From positions 901,311-965,310 of the forward strand of contig JANPWX010000151.1 of NCBI GenBank assembly GCA_024734555.1: a DNA stretch of 64,000 nucleotides. The letters are read 5' to 3'. This DNA is from Trochalopteron elliotii. Lineage: Eukaryota; Chordata; Aves; Passeriformes; Leiothrichidae. Of the stretch, positions 30,990 through 42,519 are shown piece by piece (position 1 is the stretch's first letter; every line of letters begins with the position of its first letter). The notes beneath the pieces were generated by a model, which made no database searches, had not been told where the DNA came from, and worked only from the letters and a program-made list of their open reading frames with translations. Made by a program: the position numbers and the translations under genes.

Positions 30990-31180
30990 GTCCCTTTCTT
31001 TGCTTCATAATCAAGCAAAATACTCGCCTTGGCAAGGCAGCTGTCAAAGAATAGCAGCAGTTACTTTGATTTAATTGTTACTGTTATAATAGTCATAATT
31101 AGTGCTGGGTGGGGCGTTCCATAGCTGTAAGGTGACCAATTTGGTTCGAGGCCTAAGGCATCTCCTTTTCTTCAGCTAGT
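30990..31180. promoter_or_regulatory. Candidate conserved regulatory element
   Basis: Dense developmental-type words without repeats: CATAATCAAGC, CTGTCAAAGAATAG, ACTTTGATTTAATTG, CATAATTAGTG. This is the look of a vertebrate conserved non-coding element (TCF-like CTTTGA, homeodomain TAATTA). Judged by composition only. Confidence 0.3.
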
Positions 31181-33539
31181 GATTATCTGTGAGAAAATCC
31201 TGCAGCCTGTCATCACTGTGGGTCAGTTACACCCTCCTTGCCGAGCACAGCGTCTCTTTGCTCGTCTCTTTAGAGTCACAACCCCTCTAAGAGTGAATTC
31301 CTCTTCTCAAGGCCCAACTTGCCAAAATCAACTCTCGTCCATTAGTCTCCACCTTCCCTCTTTTTGCAAAAGCGAGCCTCGTGCTCTCACGGCTGGGAGA
31401 AAGGTTTGCCAGTGTGAATCCTGGGACTGTTTGTACCACAAGGAAAACAAGGTGATTTGAGGAAATGGTTCTTCTCGTTTTTAACCAAACTTCTTGACAT
31501 CTCAGTGTTTCTTTTCACAGTGTCTGTCAGTCATCTGCCCCTCATTCCGAGTGCCCGTTTACTGTGATCTGTGTTAATGATCTCTACAAGCAGGCAATGC
31601 ATCTTCTGCACCTTGAATTGGAAACTTCAGAATATACTACAGAAGTTAAACTCTTTTCCATCTCAGTCTGCTGGTCCTGGCTCTTGTCTGGCCGAGTCTT
31701 GTGGTCTCACAAAAGTTGTGATGTGAGGTTGCTTTAGGAGAGCCAGCAATGCTACAGAATTGTCTGGTAGCTGTGCCTGAGCCTCGGGAGAAATCCCCTG
31801 GGAAGGGGCTGCTTGCCGGTGCAACTTTTGTGTCTTGTGTCTCACAGAGAGCAGAACTCCCCTGCTTGCTGCTTGTGCATGTGAACTTGATACAGTAATT
31901 AGCTGGTAATTGCTTTTTTATGTACCTGCATGTGAGCTTTTTTTTTAATGTAGTCAATGAACGTGCAGCATCTTCTTTTTAGGAGGATTTCTCCCTTCCT
32001 CTGGAAGATCTGTGTGCTATTTCAGGGTCTTACCACTTTGAGAGGTGTGCCTACACTGTGTGTAGGATTTATGTCTCGAGCAGTGCATTGGCCCTCGTTT
32101 CCCTGACAAGGGAAATGTTCCTTTTCCCTCCATTCCTCCCCTACTTGCTGCTCCTTCTCATCTTTCTTGGCAATACCAGGTGCAGACAAAGGTAGGATTA
32201 GATGTCTAATTAGTTTATGTAGCCTTAGACACACGTGGTTACTTCTTGGCACTGGGGGAAGGGCAGCCCGTGAGGAATCCAGCCCTTGTCTCTCGATGAG
32301 GTTTTCAGCTTTGGGAGCAGCCTGAGCCCAGGCAGACTCAAAAGGCAGGCCAAAATTTTCTAGACACATTTTTGTTCCAGATGCCTGTTCAAGGAGGAAG
32401 TTGAAAACCCAGTCTGTATGACCAAATCTGAAATAATTTCTCATTTAATGTTAGATCCAAACAGTTTATTTCCAAAAAATGACTCAGTGTAGACAGCCTG
32501 AAAGGACTTGCTTGGAACGTGGCAGAAAAGCTACTAAGCTGTAATTAATACATTTTGTAACTGCACCGTGGATGGGACAAATTGTATTTATAATATTTTT
32601 AGCTTATCAAAGTGAACTTTAGGCTGTGGCTATCCTGTCTCCCATTCTTCAGCAGATTTAGTCAGGGGAACAGAGAGGATAATGCCATTGTCTTTCCTAC
32701 CTGACAGAAGGCTTATTTGATTTGTAATTTCAGTGGTATTTATGGGGTGTTCCAATATATCCAAAGGAAAAGAAATGGATGAGGGTAAAGCAAAGGATCA
32801 AGAGCACACTGCAGTTGTGTACACCAGCAAAATAAAATCCCTCAAGAGCAAAGTAATGGAAATAGGATTCATGTATGAACTCTGACCAGACTTTCCAGGA
32901 TAGAAAATGAGATGGATTCTGCCAGGGATTGGGAACTTAATTTTTGCTCTCAGGGTTAGACAGCAGCTGCCCTTACATTTCTCATGGAGTGTCTTTGTGG
33001 GTGAGAGAGCTGCGTGCTGGTGTGTCAGCCTTGCACCGAGAGAACAACCAAGTCATGAGGATGGAGGTCACTGTGAACACAGCGAGGTGAAGTGAAATAA
33101 GGCCACGAGGAGGTCACGGTGAATTTGAAAGGGAGAGTGGATGGACAGACGTGACTGATGATGGCTCTGGTGATTGGAAACAAAACCTTAAATAACTCAA
33201 ATTTGTATTCGGGAGCACTTGTCCATTTCAGGACTCTACATCCATCTCTCTGTGTCAAATCAGGCAGCAGTTCACAGCAGTTCACATTTCCAGTGCACTC
33301 TGGGCTGCTGGAACAATGTGTCTATTCTGAGCTCCCCTTGCAAGGCTGCCTCTCATTCCAAAAGGTGTGCTCACAAGGAGGAATTCAATACTAGAAAGAT
33401 AGTCGGATAATTTTAGGAGCTAGAATCACTGCATGCTGAATCCCCAAAGGAGCTGACTCTCTAAATAGTCTTAGCAGGGAAGCATGCTCTGTAAATCATT
33501 ACCAAAAGTTAGGCTGAAAGCATTAAAGCACTTTGTATA

Positions 33540-34080
33540 ATAAGCACGGAGGTTCTGCCTCGATCTTGTGGTTTATTTTCCGAAGCTTGCCGTGATCAAA
33601 GTTGTTATTCATGTGGCAATCGAAGATTGTCAGAAATAGGACAATCACGGGACTAAATCTCTAGAGCAGCCCGAATCATAGGGTTTAAAGAGGACTGCGA
33701 AGGATTTAATGGGCTGCCTACACAGCGCTCAGCAAGTCAGAGGTTAACAAAGGACCTTACTGTTTGAAAAGATAATTGAGGCTGAAAACAAATCAACCAT
33801 CCCACGGCTTAAGCCGTGGAGATCATCAGTTTTTGTGAATAATAGCTGATGATGTTCGGGATTCAGTGAGTTAAGTGGTTAATCCTATACAGAAAGCTGC
33901 ATCCATAATGCACTTTAAACAGGGGAAATCCACCCAATTTGACCCCTGGAGAATTGCTTCCCGCTGTTATGCTGATGGATATGTCTATAAATATCATGGA
34001 AGCCATCAGCAGATAAAATCTCCGAGAGCTGAAAAGCCTCTCCCTATTAAATGATACATTGATCTCCACGAAACAGCAGG
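33540..34080. promoter_or_regulatory. Candidate conserved regulatory element with an 18-bp perfect palindrome
   Basis: A repeat-free stretch rich in transcription-factor-like words (GTGATCAAAG, GGTTAACAAAGG, AAAGATAATTGAGG, CTATAAATATCATGG) and containing CCACGGCTTAAGCCGTGG at 33802-33819. No coding frame. Composition and motif density suggest an enhancer; conservation cannot be tested here. Confidence 0.35.
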
Positions 34081-34710
34081 AGCCTGGGGTAATGAGCCAC
34101 TGAAACCAATCCCCTGCTCTGCCAGAGTCACTGTAAAGAAAAGCAAGACCCAGACACTGTTTTCATCTCGATTCAGTGGGAAAAAATCAAACCCCTCCTA
34201 CACCTTCTCTTCCTTCTGTCCAGTCTTCTCCACAAGAGCTATCTAAATGAGGGGAGGTATTTTTTTGGATACAAGGAACTGTACAAGAGCAGCTCTATAC
34301 TTTTCTCCTACATTTTCCCTACCTATAAAACCAAGTCTATGGCAAAAATAAAAAAATACCCCTCCATGCCTATTAGGAAAAAAGCAAACAGCATTTTTAA
34401 CACCTGGATTTATCTGTGGATATCCTGTTCCCCATCTCCATTCTCCATTCTGTGTGGGTCACTCAGGCAGTAGTTCACCAGCCTTTTGCTGCAGTTTGTT
34501 CCAAATTTGTCCTTTGTTTACATCCCTCAGAGAAAGCTCCAGTCAGGACAGTTTGGGCACAAAGCTGCCAAAGGGTGCAGGACACTCCAGCAGGTCGGTG
34601 TGCATTCTCCAGCACAGGTACCAAGGGCTGGCAGAAAAACTTCAGCAGCCACTTCTGTTCATCCTCACCTTCTTCTGTCACTTCTGGATTTTAGCAAAAT
34701 ACTGCTAACT

Positions 34711-34940
34711 GTCCTGGTTTGGGGTTTTTTGTTTGTTTAGGGGTTGGTTGGTTGGTTGGTTTTGTGGGGTTTGTTTGTTTGTGGGGTTTGGGGGTTTTGT
34801 TGGTTTTGCTTGATTTGCTTCTTTTGCTTGTTTTGTTTGTTTTGTTGTTGGTTTTTGTGGTTTGTTTATTTGTTGGGTTGGGGGGTTTTTTTGTTTGTTT
34901 TATTTTGGTGTGGGTTTTTTTGTTTTATTTTTATTTATAG
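34711..34940. repeat. G/T-only low-complexity tract
   Basis: About 230 bp almost free of A and C on the plus strand: (GGTT)n, (TTTG)n and GGGG runs. Open frames across it (Val/Leu/Gly/Phe/Trp-rich) are artefacts of composition. Confidence 0.85.
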
Positions 34941-34944
34941 CTCA

Positions 34945-36700
34945 AAATCTTAAGGTTTCAAAGCCTATCATGTAATAATGTAAGGCCTGGCTTGTGAATT
35001 TCTACTCCCAGAGCTGTTGGTGCTGCATACAGTGGAACATGCACACACAGAGAGTAGCATTTCGATTTTACCCCCTTCATTTGAACTCTCCCTGCTGCCT
35101 GTACAATGCCTCCCTGTGTGTATGTGCATGCAGGTCTCAGAGAGAGCTTGGTGCCTTCCTGGTGTTTGAACTAGCTCTGTTCCAGTTTGTTTTCTGTATC
35201 TTTCTTTTCTGCACTCTCCATTTGTTACCCTCCATTTTGTTCTCTCTTTTCTCCTCCAGTGCTGACTTACTGCAAATTCCATCATTTCTCAGCCCTGGGG
35301 ACTGTGACTGGCAGTCGTGCTGGGCAAACCCTTGGACATCCCTGTGGGATTTACATGGAAAACTTGTGCTGTTACCAATCTATTTCCAGAGTTATTAAGG
35401 AGCAAGACAATAAAGATTAGAAAAAAGCAGGGTTCCACAGTCCCCACAAACCCATAGCTGCATACAGTGTGAGGATACAGAAGTAAAGAGAATTATGAGG
35501 TTCTTTCCCTTCCCTCCATGCACCTTTCTGCTTAGAAAGTCCTGTGCTTGTCTAGCACTGATCTAATCAAGGAAGAAAAGAACATTAGAGGGACTTTATT
35601 TCTGGACTTATCCTTTTCTGCTTCATGTCTTTGAGCATGGAGAGTCTTTTCCTTTGGAGACTCTAGAAGGAGTTAACATGACCTGGGACATAAGGGAAGG
35701 ACCATGAGATTCACCAGCTCAGCCTGTCATGTTGAGCTCAGTGACTCAAAGAAATGGGCTCTCGTTACCTCTGAAGGGCCAATGCACTCAGAGAAAATGA
35801 TTCTGCTCCATTTTCAGCAGTACCAACAAAATGGTTTACCGAGTTCCAAAGGGTTATATTTTTGGCATTCCTGTGGCCTGTTTTGGCTTGTTGAACGTTA
35901 CTTATGAGTAAGAAGGAAAGAACTTGACTTGATGCTCAATTATAAAGGAGAATTTGTGTGGCTGACAGTTAAAGGGAAACAAAACCAATGCAGGATTTTG
36001 TGTATTTATCTCACAGGATCTGCACAGACAATAACTACACAGACAACTGGTTTCAATTGCAGGGACATGTCCTGGTTTTTTAAAGTCATGTCTTTTGTCT
36101 CTCAAAACAATTGCAGCTCCAGACCCCCAAATTCACCACTTGTACACCTAATTGTAAATGGCCTGTTCAGAGTCCCAGGGGAGTCATGTGGAGGTGGGTG
36201 GGATTTCTGTGCCCTCAGAGCCCACACTGACCATGGCTCTGCTGGAATCTGTGCTCAGCATCAGGAGAACCCTGCTGAGCCTTCCTAAAGGATGGAACTG
36301 CAGGTATTTCCAGGGCTTGTTTGGAAAGCTGGTGCGCTGTAGGGAGGGGCTGAACCCACCCTTGTTTTCTGCTGTCATGCTGAGTGAAGGGAGAGCCTCA
36401 ATCCTCACCACTGGGCATACCTGGGCAGGGGAGAGGTGCTGTGAGGGTGGAGTCTGGGCCTGTGAGGTAAAAATGCTATTAAAGTGGGTAACAGGGGGCA
36501 AAGTCTTTGCTGGGGACTCAGGTCCTATAAAAGTGTGTGTGACAATGCCAGAAAATCTTCATATTCTTGAAGCAGCTGCAGGAGGATGGTGGTGCTGACT
36601 CCATAAATTGGAAATACCAGCCACGGGAGGCAGCACTGACCACTGCCCATGAAAGTGAACATGGAAAGGAGTGGGAAGAGCCCAGAAGGCAACAACAGTG
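34945..36700. other. Non-coding, no gene recognised
   Basis: Several 100-150-codon open frames occur, but none has splice context or a recognisable family. Nothing else supported. Confidence 0.4.
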
Positions 36701-36719
36701 ACCTAAACAGTAGCCTAAT

Positions 36720-36910
36720 TAACAATTCCTACCAAGAGTTTATACAGTGCTTGGCTTATTTGAAGCACCATGCAAAACATTAGCTGATAGATGTTAATTA
36801 ATCATTCAGGTAATTAAATGGAAGTGGAATGCAAATGGTTAGAGGAAGCTGGAGTATGAGCTTCCTGAAACCATTAAATGATTTTGCTCTCTTTGATGGA
36901 GGAAGAATTT
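36720..36910. promoter_or_regulatory. Candidate regulatory element (homeodomain/octamer words)
   Basis: Contains TAATTAACAATTCC, GATGTTAATTAATCATTC, GGTAATTAAATGG and the octamer ATGCAAAT within about 120 bp. No coding frame or repeat. Suggestive of a conserved element. Confidence 0.3.
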
Positions 36911-38051
36911 CTTCCTTTAGGGTTTAAATGTTCTCACAGTGTGGGTGTTATTACACTTTTAATAACCACCTGTTTAATTCCCTGGGATGGGAGATTACAT
37001 GCAGTACAGCCAAGAGTTTCTTGTTTGTTTGAGTAACTTTGGCAGTTTTATGAGCCTGAAAAAAAGAGGGAAGTATCCCCAGCTTTGTGTTTCAGGGCAC
37101 AGAATGATGACCAGCTTCAGGAATGAGTCTTGATCCTTTGACTTCTCATGAGCAGGATGGGCTGAGAGGTGGAGTACCATTACACTGTGGCCTATTGTTT
37201 TCACTTAAACAGTGAAAGATGAATATTTGCTGTCATTTGATGTGGAGGAATCACTGAAATGAACGTGGTAAAACCCACTGAGAATCTTGCAAGTGATAGC
37301 TAATTTTTTAATGGATTGATTCATTCTCCCGCAGTAACAAGACAGGATTCCTTGGCAGGGAATCAGTCAGCTTGATTCCTGGCTGTGGCATATTTAGGTT
37401 TGTGTTATCACCCACTGCCCACACTCGTGTAGCATAAACTCCTGAGGGAACTTGTGAAGAGATGGGTTTTCAGTCATCTGGCCTGAATCACTGCTTTGCT
37501 GATGAACCCCTTAAGCTCCTGGAAAAGACCTGTTTTATGCCAGGCCAGTCCAAACCAGGCATGTAGGTCTGATTTCCTAAATTAAAAGACTGATTTACTG
37601 CACCGTGTACGTTGGGTTTTCAATTTACCTGCAACCTGAGCACTCAGTCTCTTAGGGCAGGTACAACACCAGCAGTTGGTGATGCAGATAAAGCCAACAT
37701 CCTCTGAGAAAGGCATGATTCTGTGACTGCTAATTGCCCTGATAGCTTTGCCACCCTCCTTCCATTCTGTGTTTCCTTCTGACCTGGGGCACTGTCACTG
37801 TCAGCAGTGAAAGCTATCACAGTTCTCCTTTTTTCTCTCCCTTTTCCTCCCTCTGGTTCCCCTGGGGACAGAAGATCCTGGCAGTTAGATCTACCCCAGG
37901 CTTTTGCCTTTTGTTTTCCTGTACTTTTCTCTTGGCACAACACACAAGTTTGCAGTGTTGTGCTTTCACAATCACATGCTGAAATATTTGCACAGCTGCC
38001 TGATGACAGCAAAGGGGGGAAAGAGAAAATCCACTCTTCCGTTATTTGAAA

Positions 38052-38108
38052 AGTTAAAACAAAACAAACCCACAAAAGTTAAAACAAACAAACAAACAAA
38101 CAAACAAA
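38052..38108. repeat. (AAAC)n microsatellite
   Basis: AAACAAACAAACAAACAAAC-type repeats preceded by an interrupted copy. Confidence 0.9.
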
Positions 38109-38443
38109 ATTTAACATGAGCTAATCATGTAAAATATCAGTTTTCCCTGCTCTTGTATAGCAGAATCCTCAAGCACTTTGCCTGGCTCCCCTCCCTGTGC
38201 TTCACCTTCTTTTTCTTGTACACATAAACCCACATTTTCATGCTTCTCTTCCAATGTCTCTGGGTTCAAACTCCCTGGGATTCCACTGCCCACCTGTGTG
38301 CACTCACTTCAGCCTGTTCCTGCTGTACAGAAATGGGACCAACTCCTACAGGCTCTAATCAGGCATTCCTCAGGCTCATCTCTGACTGAAGGCAGTGGAA
38401 ATTTTGGCACAAGGACCACAAAACTAATTATGTTCCTCCCCCA

Positions 38444-38447
<4 letters not shown>

Positions 38448-38497
<50 letters not shown>

Positions 38498-38502
38498 TTA
38501 TA
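38448..38502. repeat. (CA)n(TA)n microsatellite
   Basis: About 20 CA units followed by TATATATATTTATA. Confidence 0.95.
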
Positions 38503-38519
38503 AGGGACGGGGATGAGAG

Positions 38520-41500
38520 ATAAGAAAATGCTGCCTAGAAAGAAAGTCCATTAATAAATGAAAAGTAGATGTGGGGAAGAATGGTTGATAGAATTATTTA
38601 TAATGCAGTTATAAAATTGCTGAGTTGCTGAGCTTTCCAGGAACCCATCAATAACATGCATGACCATAGCAGCAGTTAATAGGAGTATAAACAAGCAGGA
38701 GCACGGATCTCCATGAAAGTTAGGTGTGGAAATATTGGGAACAAAAGGCCTAACATATCCAAATCATTTAGCACAGAATATTTTCTAATGTGGTGATAAC
38801 TTTCCAATAGCCTTGAAAACTGGCTGTGAGTTAATTTTACCAGCAGTGCACCAGAGAAACTCAAGCAAAAACTGATCAAACGTGGGCCCATATTTTAAAA
38901 ATAGAAAAACAGCACCGACATTTCCTAACAGGCCTAACTATAGATCAGAGTGAGAAAAAAATTTAAATGTGGGTTTAAAATAAACCTGGATAGTTATACT
39001 AAAAGCAGAACGAACCTGGATGTTTGCAGGACCCAATCTTGTCAAGTATTTTTTTGGTCAGAATTATCTAATTAGTGACTGATGATACTAGAGCAAATAT
39101 ACTGCAGTAGATCCTTTGGTGCAGTGAGTGGAAGATTCAACTTTTCAAACCTTCAGCAGCCAAAAGAAGGGAAAGTGAACAGGACCACAAGCACTTTTTC
39201 AGCTTTGACATCTATAATTCACGTGCAGGGACTGCACTCCCACTACCCACAGCTCCCTTCCTACACACATAAACATACACTCCCTGCCTTTCTCCTGCTC
39301 TGGGACCACACACAGCTCTGTCCAGTTCCTGCCCTTCCCATCAGCCAACCTCTTCTCTGGAATCATGAATGCCTCCTCTGAGCTGAGGCCTCACTTAAAG
39401 GTGTGTTTCCACCCTGCTCCACCAAGCTTGGATTGGGTCTTTTTTCAGGTTTTTTTAAGTCTTTCTTGCTGTCCTCAGTCGTGAGCTCCAGACAAAGCCT
39501 TCCTTTCTGTGAGGGAACTTCAGAACCAGGAATGTGCTCTGCACATTTATGGACAAAGGAACATTCAATGTTTCTGCTCCCTTGGCCTCCTAATCAGCAG
39601 GAAGAATGACTGTGCTGTGCCTTTAGCATTCCAGTTCAGTTTCTGAAGTCTGTGTCCTCCTGTGGACACACATTTAGGGAATAGCCCTCCTTTTGTTTGT
39701 GGCTGAAGTGCCCAGGCCCAGGGATGCAGTCTGTCTGTCCTGGTGTGGATCCAGCAGACAGAATGTCATTTCCAGCCCGTTAGCCTCTGAAACGTTCTGT
39801 TTGTGCAATTAGCCTTATGAGGCCACTGATGAGAAATGGGTGCTTATTAGCTGCTGTCATTTTTATGCCCTCTTCCCTAAGTAATGGCACAGCAGCCCTC
39901 GTGATCCCATTAAACAGCTCTGACTGCAGCAGGAGAGAGCTGCAAATGGAAAAAAGACTTCTCAGTGCTGCAGGCCAAGCCCAGCCACCTCCTCTCCCCG
40001 ACATTCCTCTGCTTTTTTCATACTCCCTGAGAGCCCAGCATTATTCCCTCTCAGGATTCTCTTCTCCAGGGGACAGCTTCATTCTGAATGGCTTCATGCT
40101 TCACACCCAGAAGCACCAAGTCTTTTCCACTAAGCCAAGCATAAAAATAGCTGAGGGAAGGGGTGGGGGAGGGAGTGTCAGCAAAACAGATTTATTTAAT
40201 TATATGTACCAACCAACACTTTCCTATGTGAGACCAAGTGTGCAGCTCAGTTTCTGATATCACTGCTTTCTCATTTAAGGTTATGCCTGAAGAAACAGGC
40301 ATAAAATTCCTGTGATAACTCGAATTTCTTTAAGATGCCTTCACATGTTTAGTAACCTCACACCTGTGTGGAAGGGGATGCTCTAAGTCTGGTGTGTACT
40401 AACAACTGATTTTGAACAAGCCAATGCAGGGAGGGTGTCTGGTGTGTGTATGTGTGGTGCTGTTAAATCCAGCACCTGTAATCAGAAGGCTCCAGACTCC
40501 CTTAGGCTGGGCCTAGATGGACTTTCCTGCTCCACAGAGGTATTCTGCCAAGCCTAGAGGTGTTGTCATGGCCATCACTGTGTTTGGTGATGTTCTCCAA
40601 GTCCCACATTTAAGAATCCTGTAAACATAGGAGAAATGGAAGGGTTTTCCTAAATCAAATTAAATTCTAATCCTCACAGTATGTTGGAAGGAAAGCTGGA
40701 AAACTCAGTCTGAAGGCAGAGGCAAAGATAAGTAAAAAGATTAGAACTTTTACTTCTTTTAACATGAGAAATTTTTTTGCCTGCTCACAGCTTTTATAAT
40801 CTAGTTCAATTCTTTCTAGCCCTTCTGTCTGATACTGCTGCTCTTAAGTAGTCCCATCTCTGTTGCTGCAGGTTACAGTGGAGCAAAAAGGTACTTAACC
40901 CCTCATCACGATGGAATCTTTAACATCTGGATTTTGGCACCTGGAGGCCTGTTCCTACCTAGCAAGTTGGGATGAGCCACTGTCACAGATTGCCCGAACA
41001 ACCTGGGTGGAAAGAGAGGACAGGAGAGTCAGTTAAGAAAGCAAATGTGTGGGTTTTACTTCTGCGTGTTTGTTTTTGTCCACACAGAGCTGTGTTTGTT
41101 ACTGGCGTCCTGAGAGAGAAAACCCATCACCTTAAAAGAAGCACTTGGCTTTAAGAGAGAATAATAAGGAAAGCAACAAAGAACTGTTAGCAACATTTTA
41201 TAAAGAAGACGAGATAAATAGTCTGTCTCATAAACAAGTGGTATTATTTAACTATCCGAGGAGTTGCTTTCCAAAACAAAGCTGAATTGTTCATTGTCCA
41301 GCAGAATAACGCCTGCTCCTGCAGCCTGGGCTGCTTTTCTGTCTCCACTGTGGTGGACTGTCCTGCCTAACATTACTGCTAATGTTTATGTCAACGTGAT
41401 AATAAAAAAAAAATCAGTAGAAAACAGCGATATTGAGGCTCAGAAATTATAGCACCAAGACTTTTCAGTTGAGGGGACAGGAACAAAGGCATTCTGCTTC

Positions 41501-41950
41501 CCCTGAGCTCTAATGGGGCCTCACAGACACACTTGTGCTCGGTCGTGTTGGCAGAGAAACACTTGGCAGAGAAATCCCCTCTTGCCTGTCTCCACTGCTC
41601 ATTCACCTGCTCACAGAGACAAGATTTTATCACACTGTCCCAGCACTTCTTCAAACGCTGCTGAGCGTGTGCTCGTGCTCAGATATTCACCAGGACAAGG
41701 TTTCTTTTCTCCTCTTTCCACAAGCCATGGTGTTTCCCAGGGGAAGCCAGTGGCTCTCTCGAGGTTGTGCCAGCTTTCCTCTACCACAGAAACAGGATTT
41801 AAGATGCTGTAGAGCTCTGTGAGCAGAGAAACCAAGGTGGGAGGGGAGGCGTTCGTGGGGTGTGAGGGAAACACCTTCTGTACAAAACAGCCTTTTTAAA
41901 GAAATTACCCAGGTCAGAGGAATCCTCGAAGGAGGAGGCAATGCATATTC
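38520..41950. other. Non-coding, no gene recognised
   Basis: Intergenic or intronic. 39780-39960 (TGTGCAATTAGCCTTATGAG, GGGTGCTTATTAGCTGCTG) has a conserved-element look. No exon with convincing splice sites was found. Confidence 0.4.
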
Positions 41951-41989
41951 CCTGCTCCCATTGCTGCTCCCTCAGCGAGCCACAGGGGA

Positions 41990-42260
41990 CCACTGCTCCG
42001 TTACTGTGGCAACAGTGACGACTTGGCAGCCCGAGCCATCATCACACAGCCTCCTCGAGACGCTGCGAGATGCTCGGGCAAAGCCTCACACAAGGAGATT
42101 TGCATCCGAGATCCCTTTCCTTTCACGTTTTGGCTTTACCTCGCAAGCCTAGAGAAGGAGAAAATCGCTGAAAGACAAAATCCGTGTGGACAGGGCACGG
42201 GGAGGGGCTCGGGGCTCTAATTTGGGTGTCTGCGAGCTGTGAGCATTTGTCGGGGAGGAG
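41990..42260. promoter_or_regulatory. CpG-bearing stretch with an RFX X-box-like site
   Basis: GTTACTGTGGCAAC (42000-42013) fits the RFX half-site pair. The surrounding 250 bp has more CpG than its neighbours (TCCTCGAGACGCTGCGAGAT, CCTCGCAAGCC). Possibly an enhancer or minor promoter; no transcript evidence. Confidence 0.25.
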
Positions 42261-42519
42261 TTGACTCATGTGAGAAGAAGGTCATTCCCTCCACTCTGTG
42301 AGTACCGGCCCAGCCAGCCTCTCCTACCTTCTGCTGCAAATGTTGTTTATTGTTTGTCGTTGATTAGTAAATCCCGGGGTTTCATGTGTCTGAGGGGAGG
42401 AGATTTCTTTTGTGCTAGCTCTAGGCATCATGCAAAATCCGTGAATGCACTACTACTGCCTTTTTGTCCTAGGCATGAATTCCTGCAGGAGCTGCAGCCT
42501 GGCCATTAGCAGCAGGTTT

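Noticed and set aside
34719..34953. Hydrophobic Val/Leu/Phe/Gly/Trp frames resembling membrane proteins
   Set aside because: Artefact of the G/T-only low-complexity tract.
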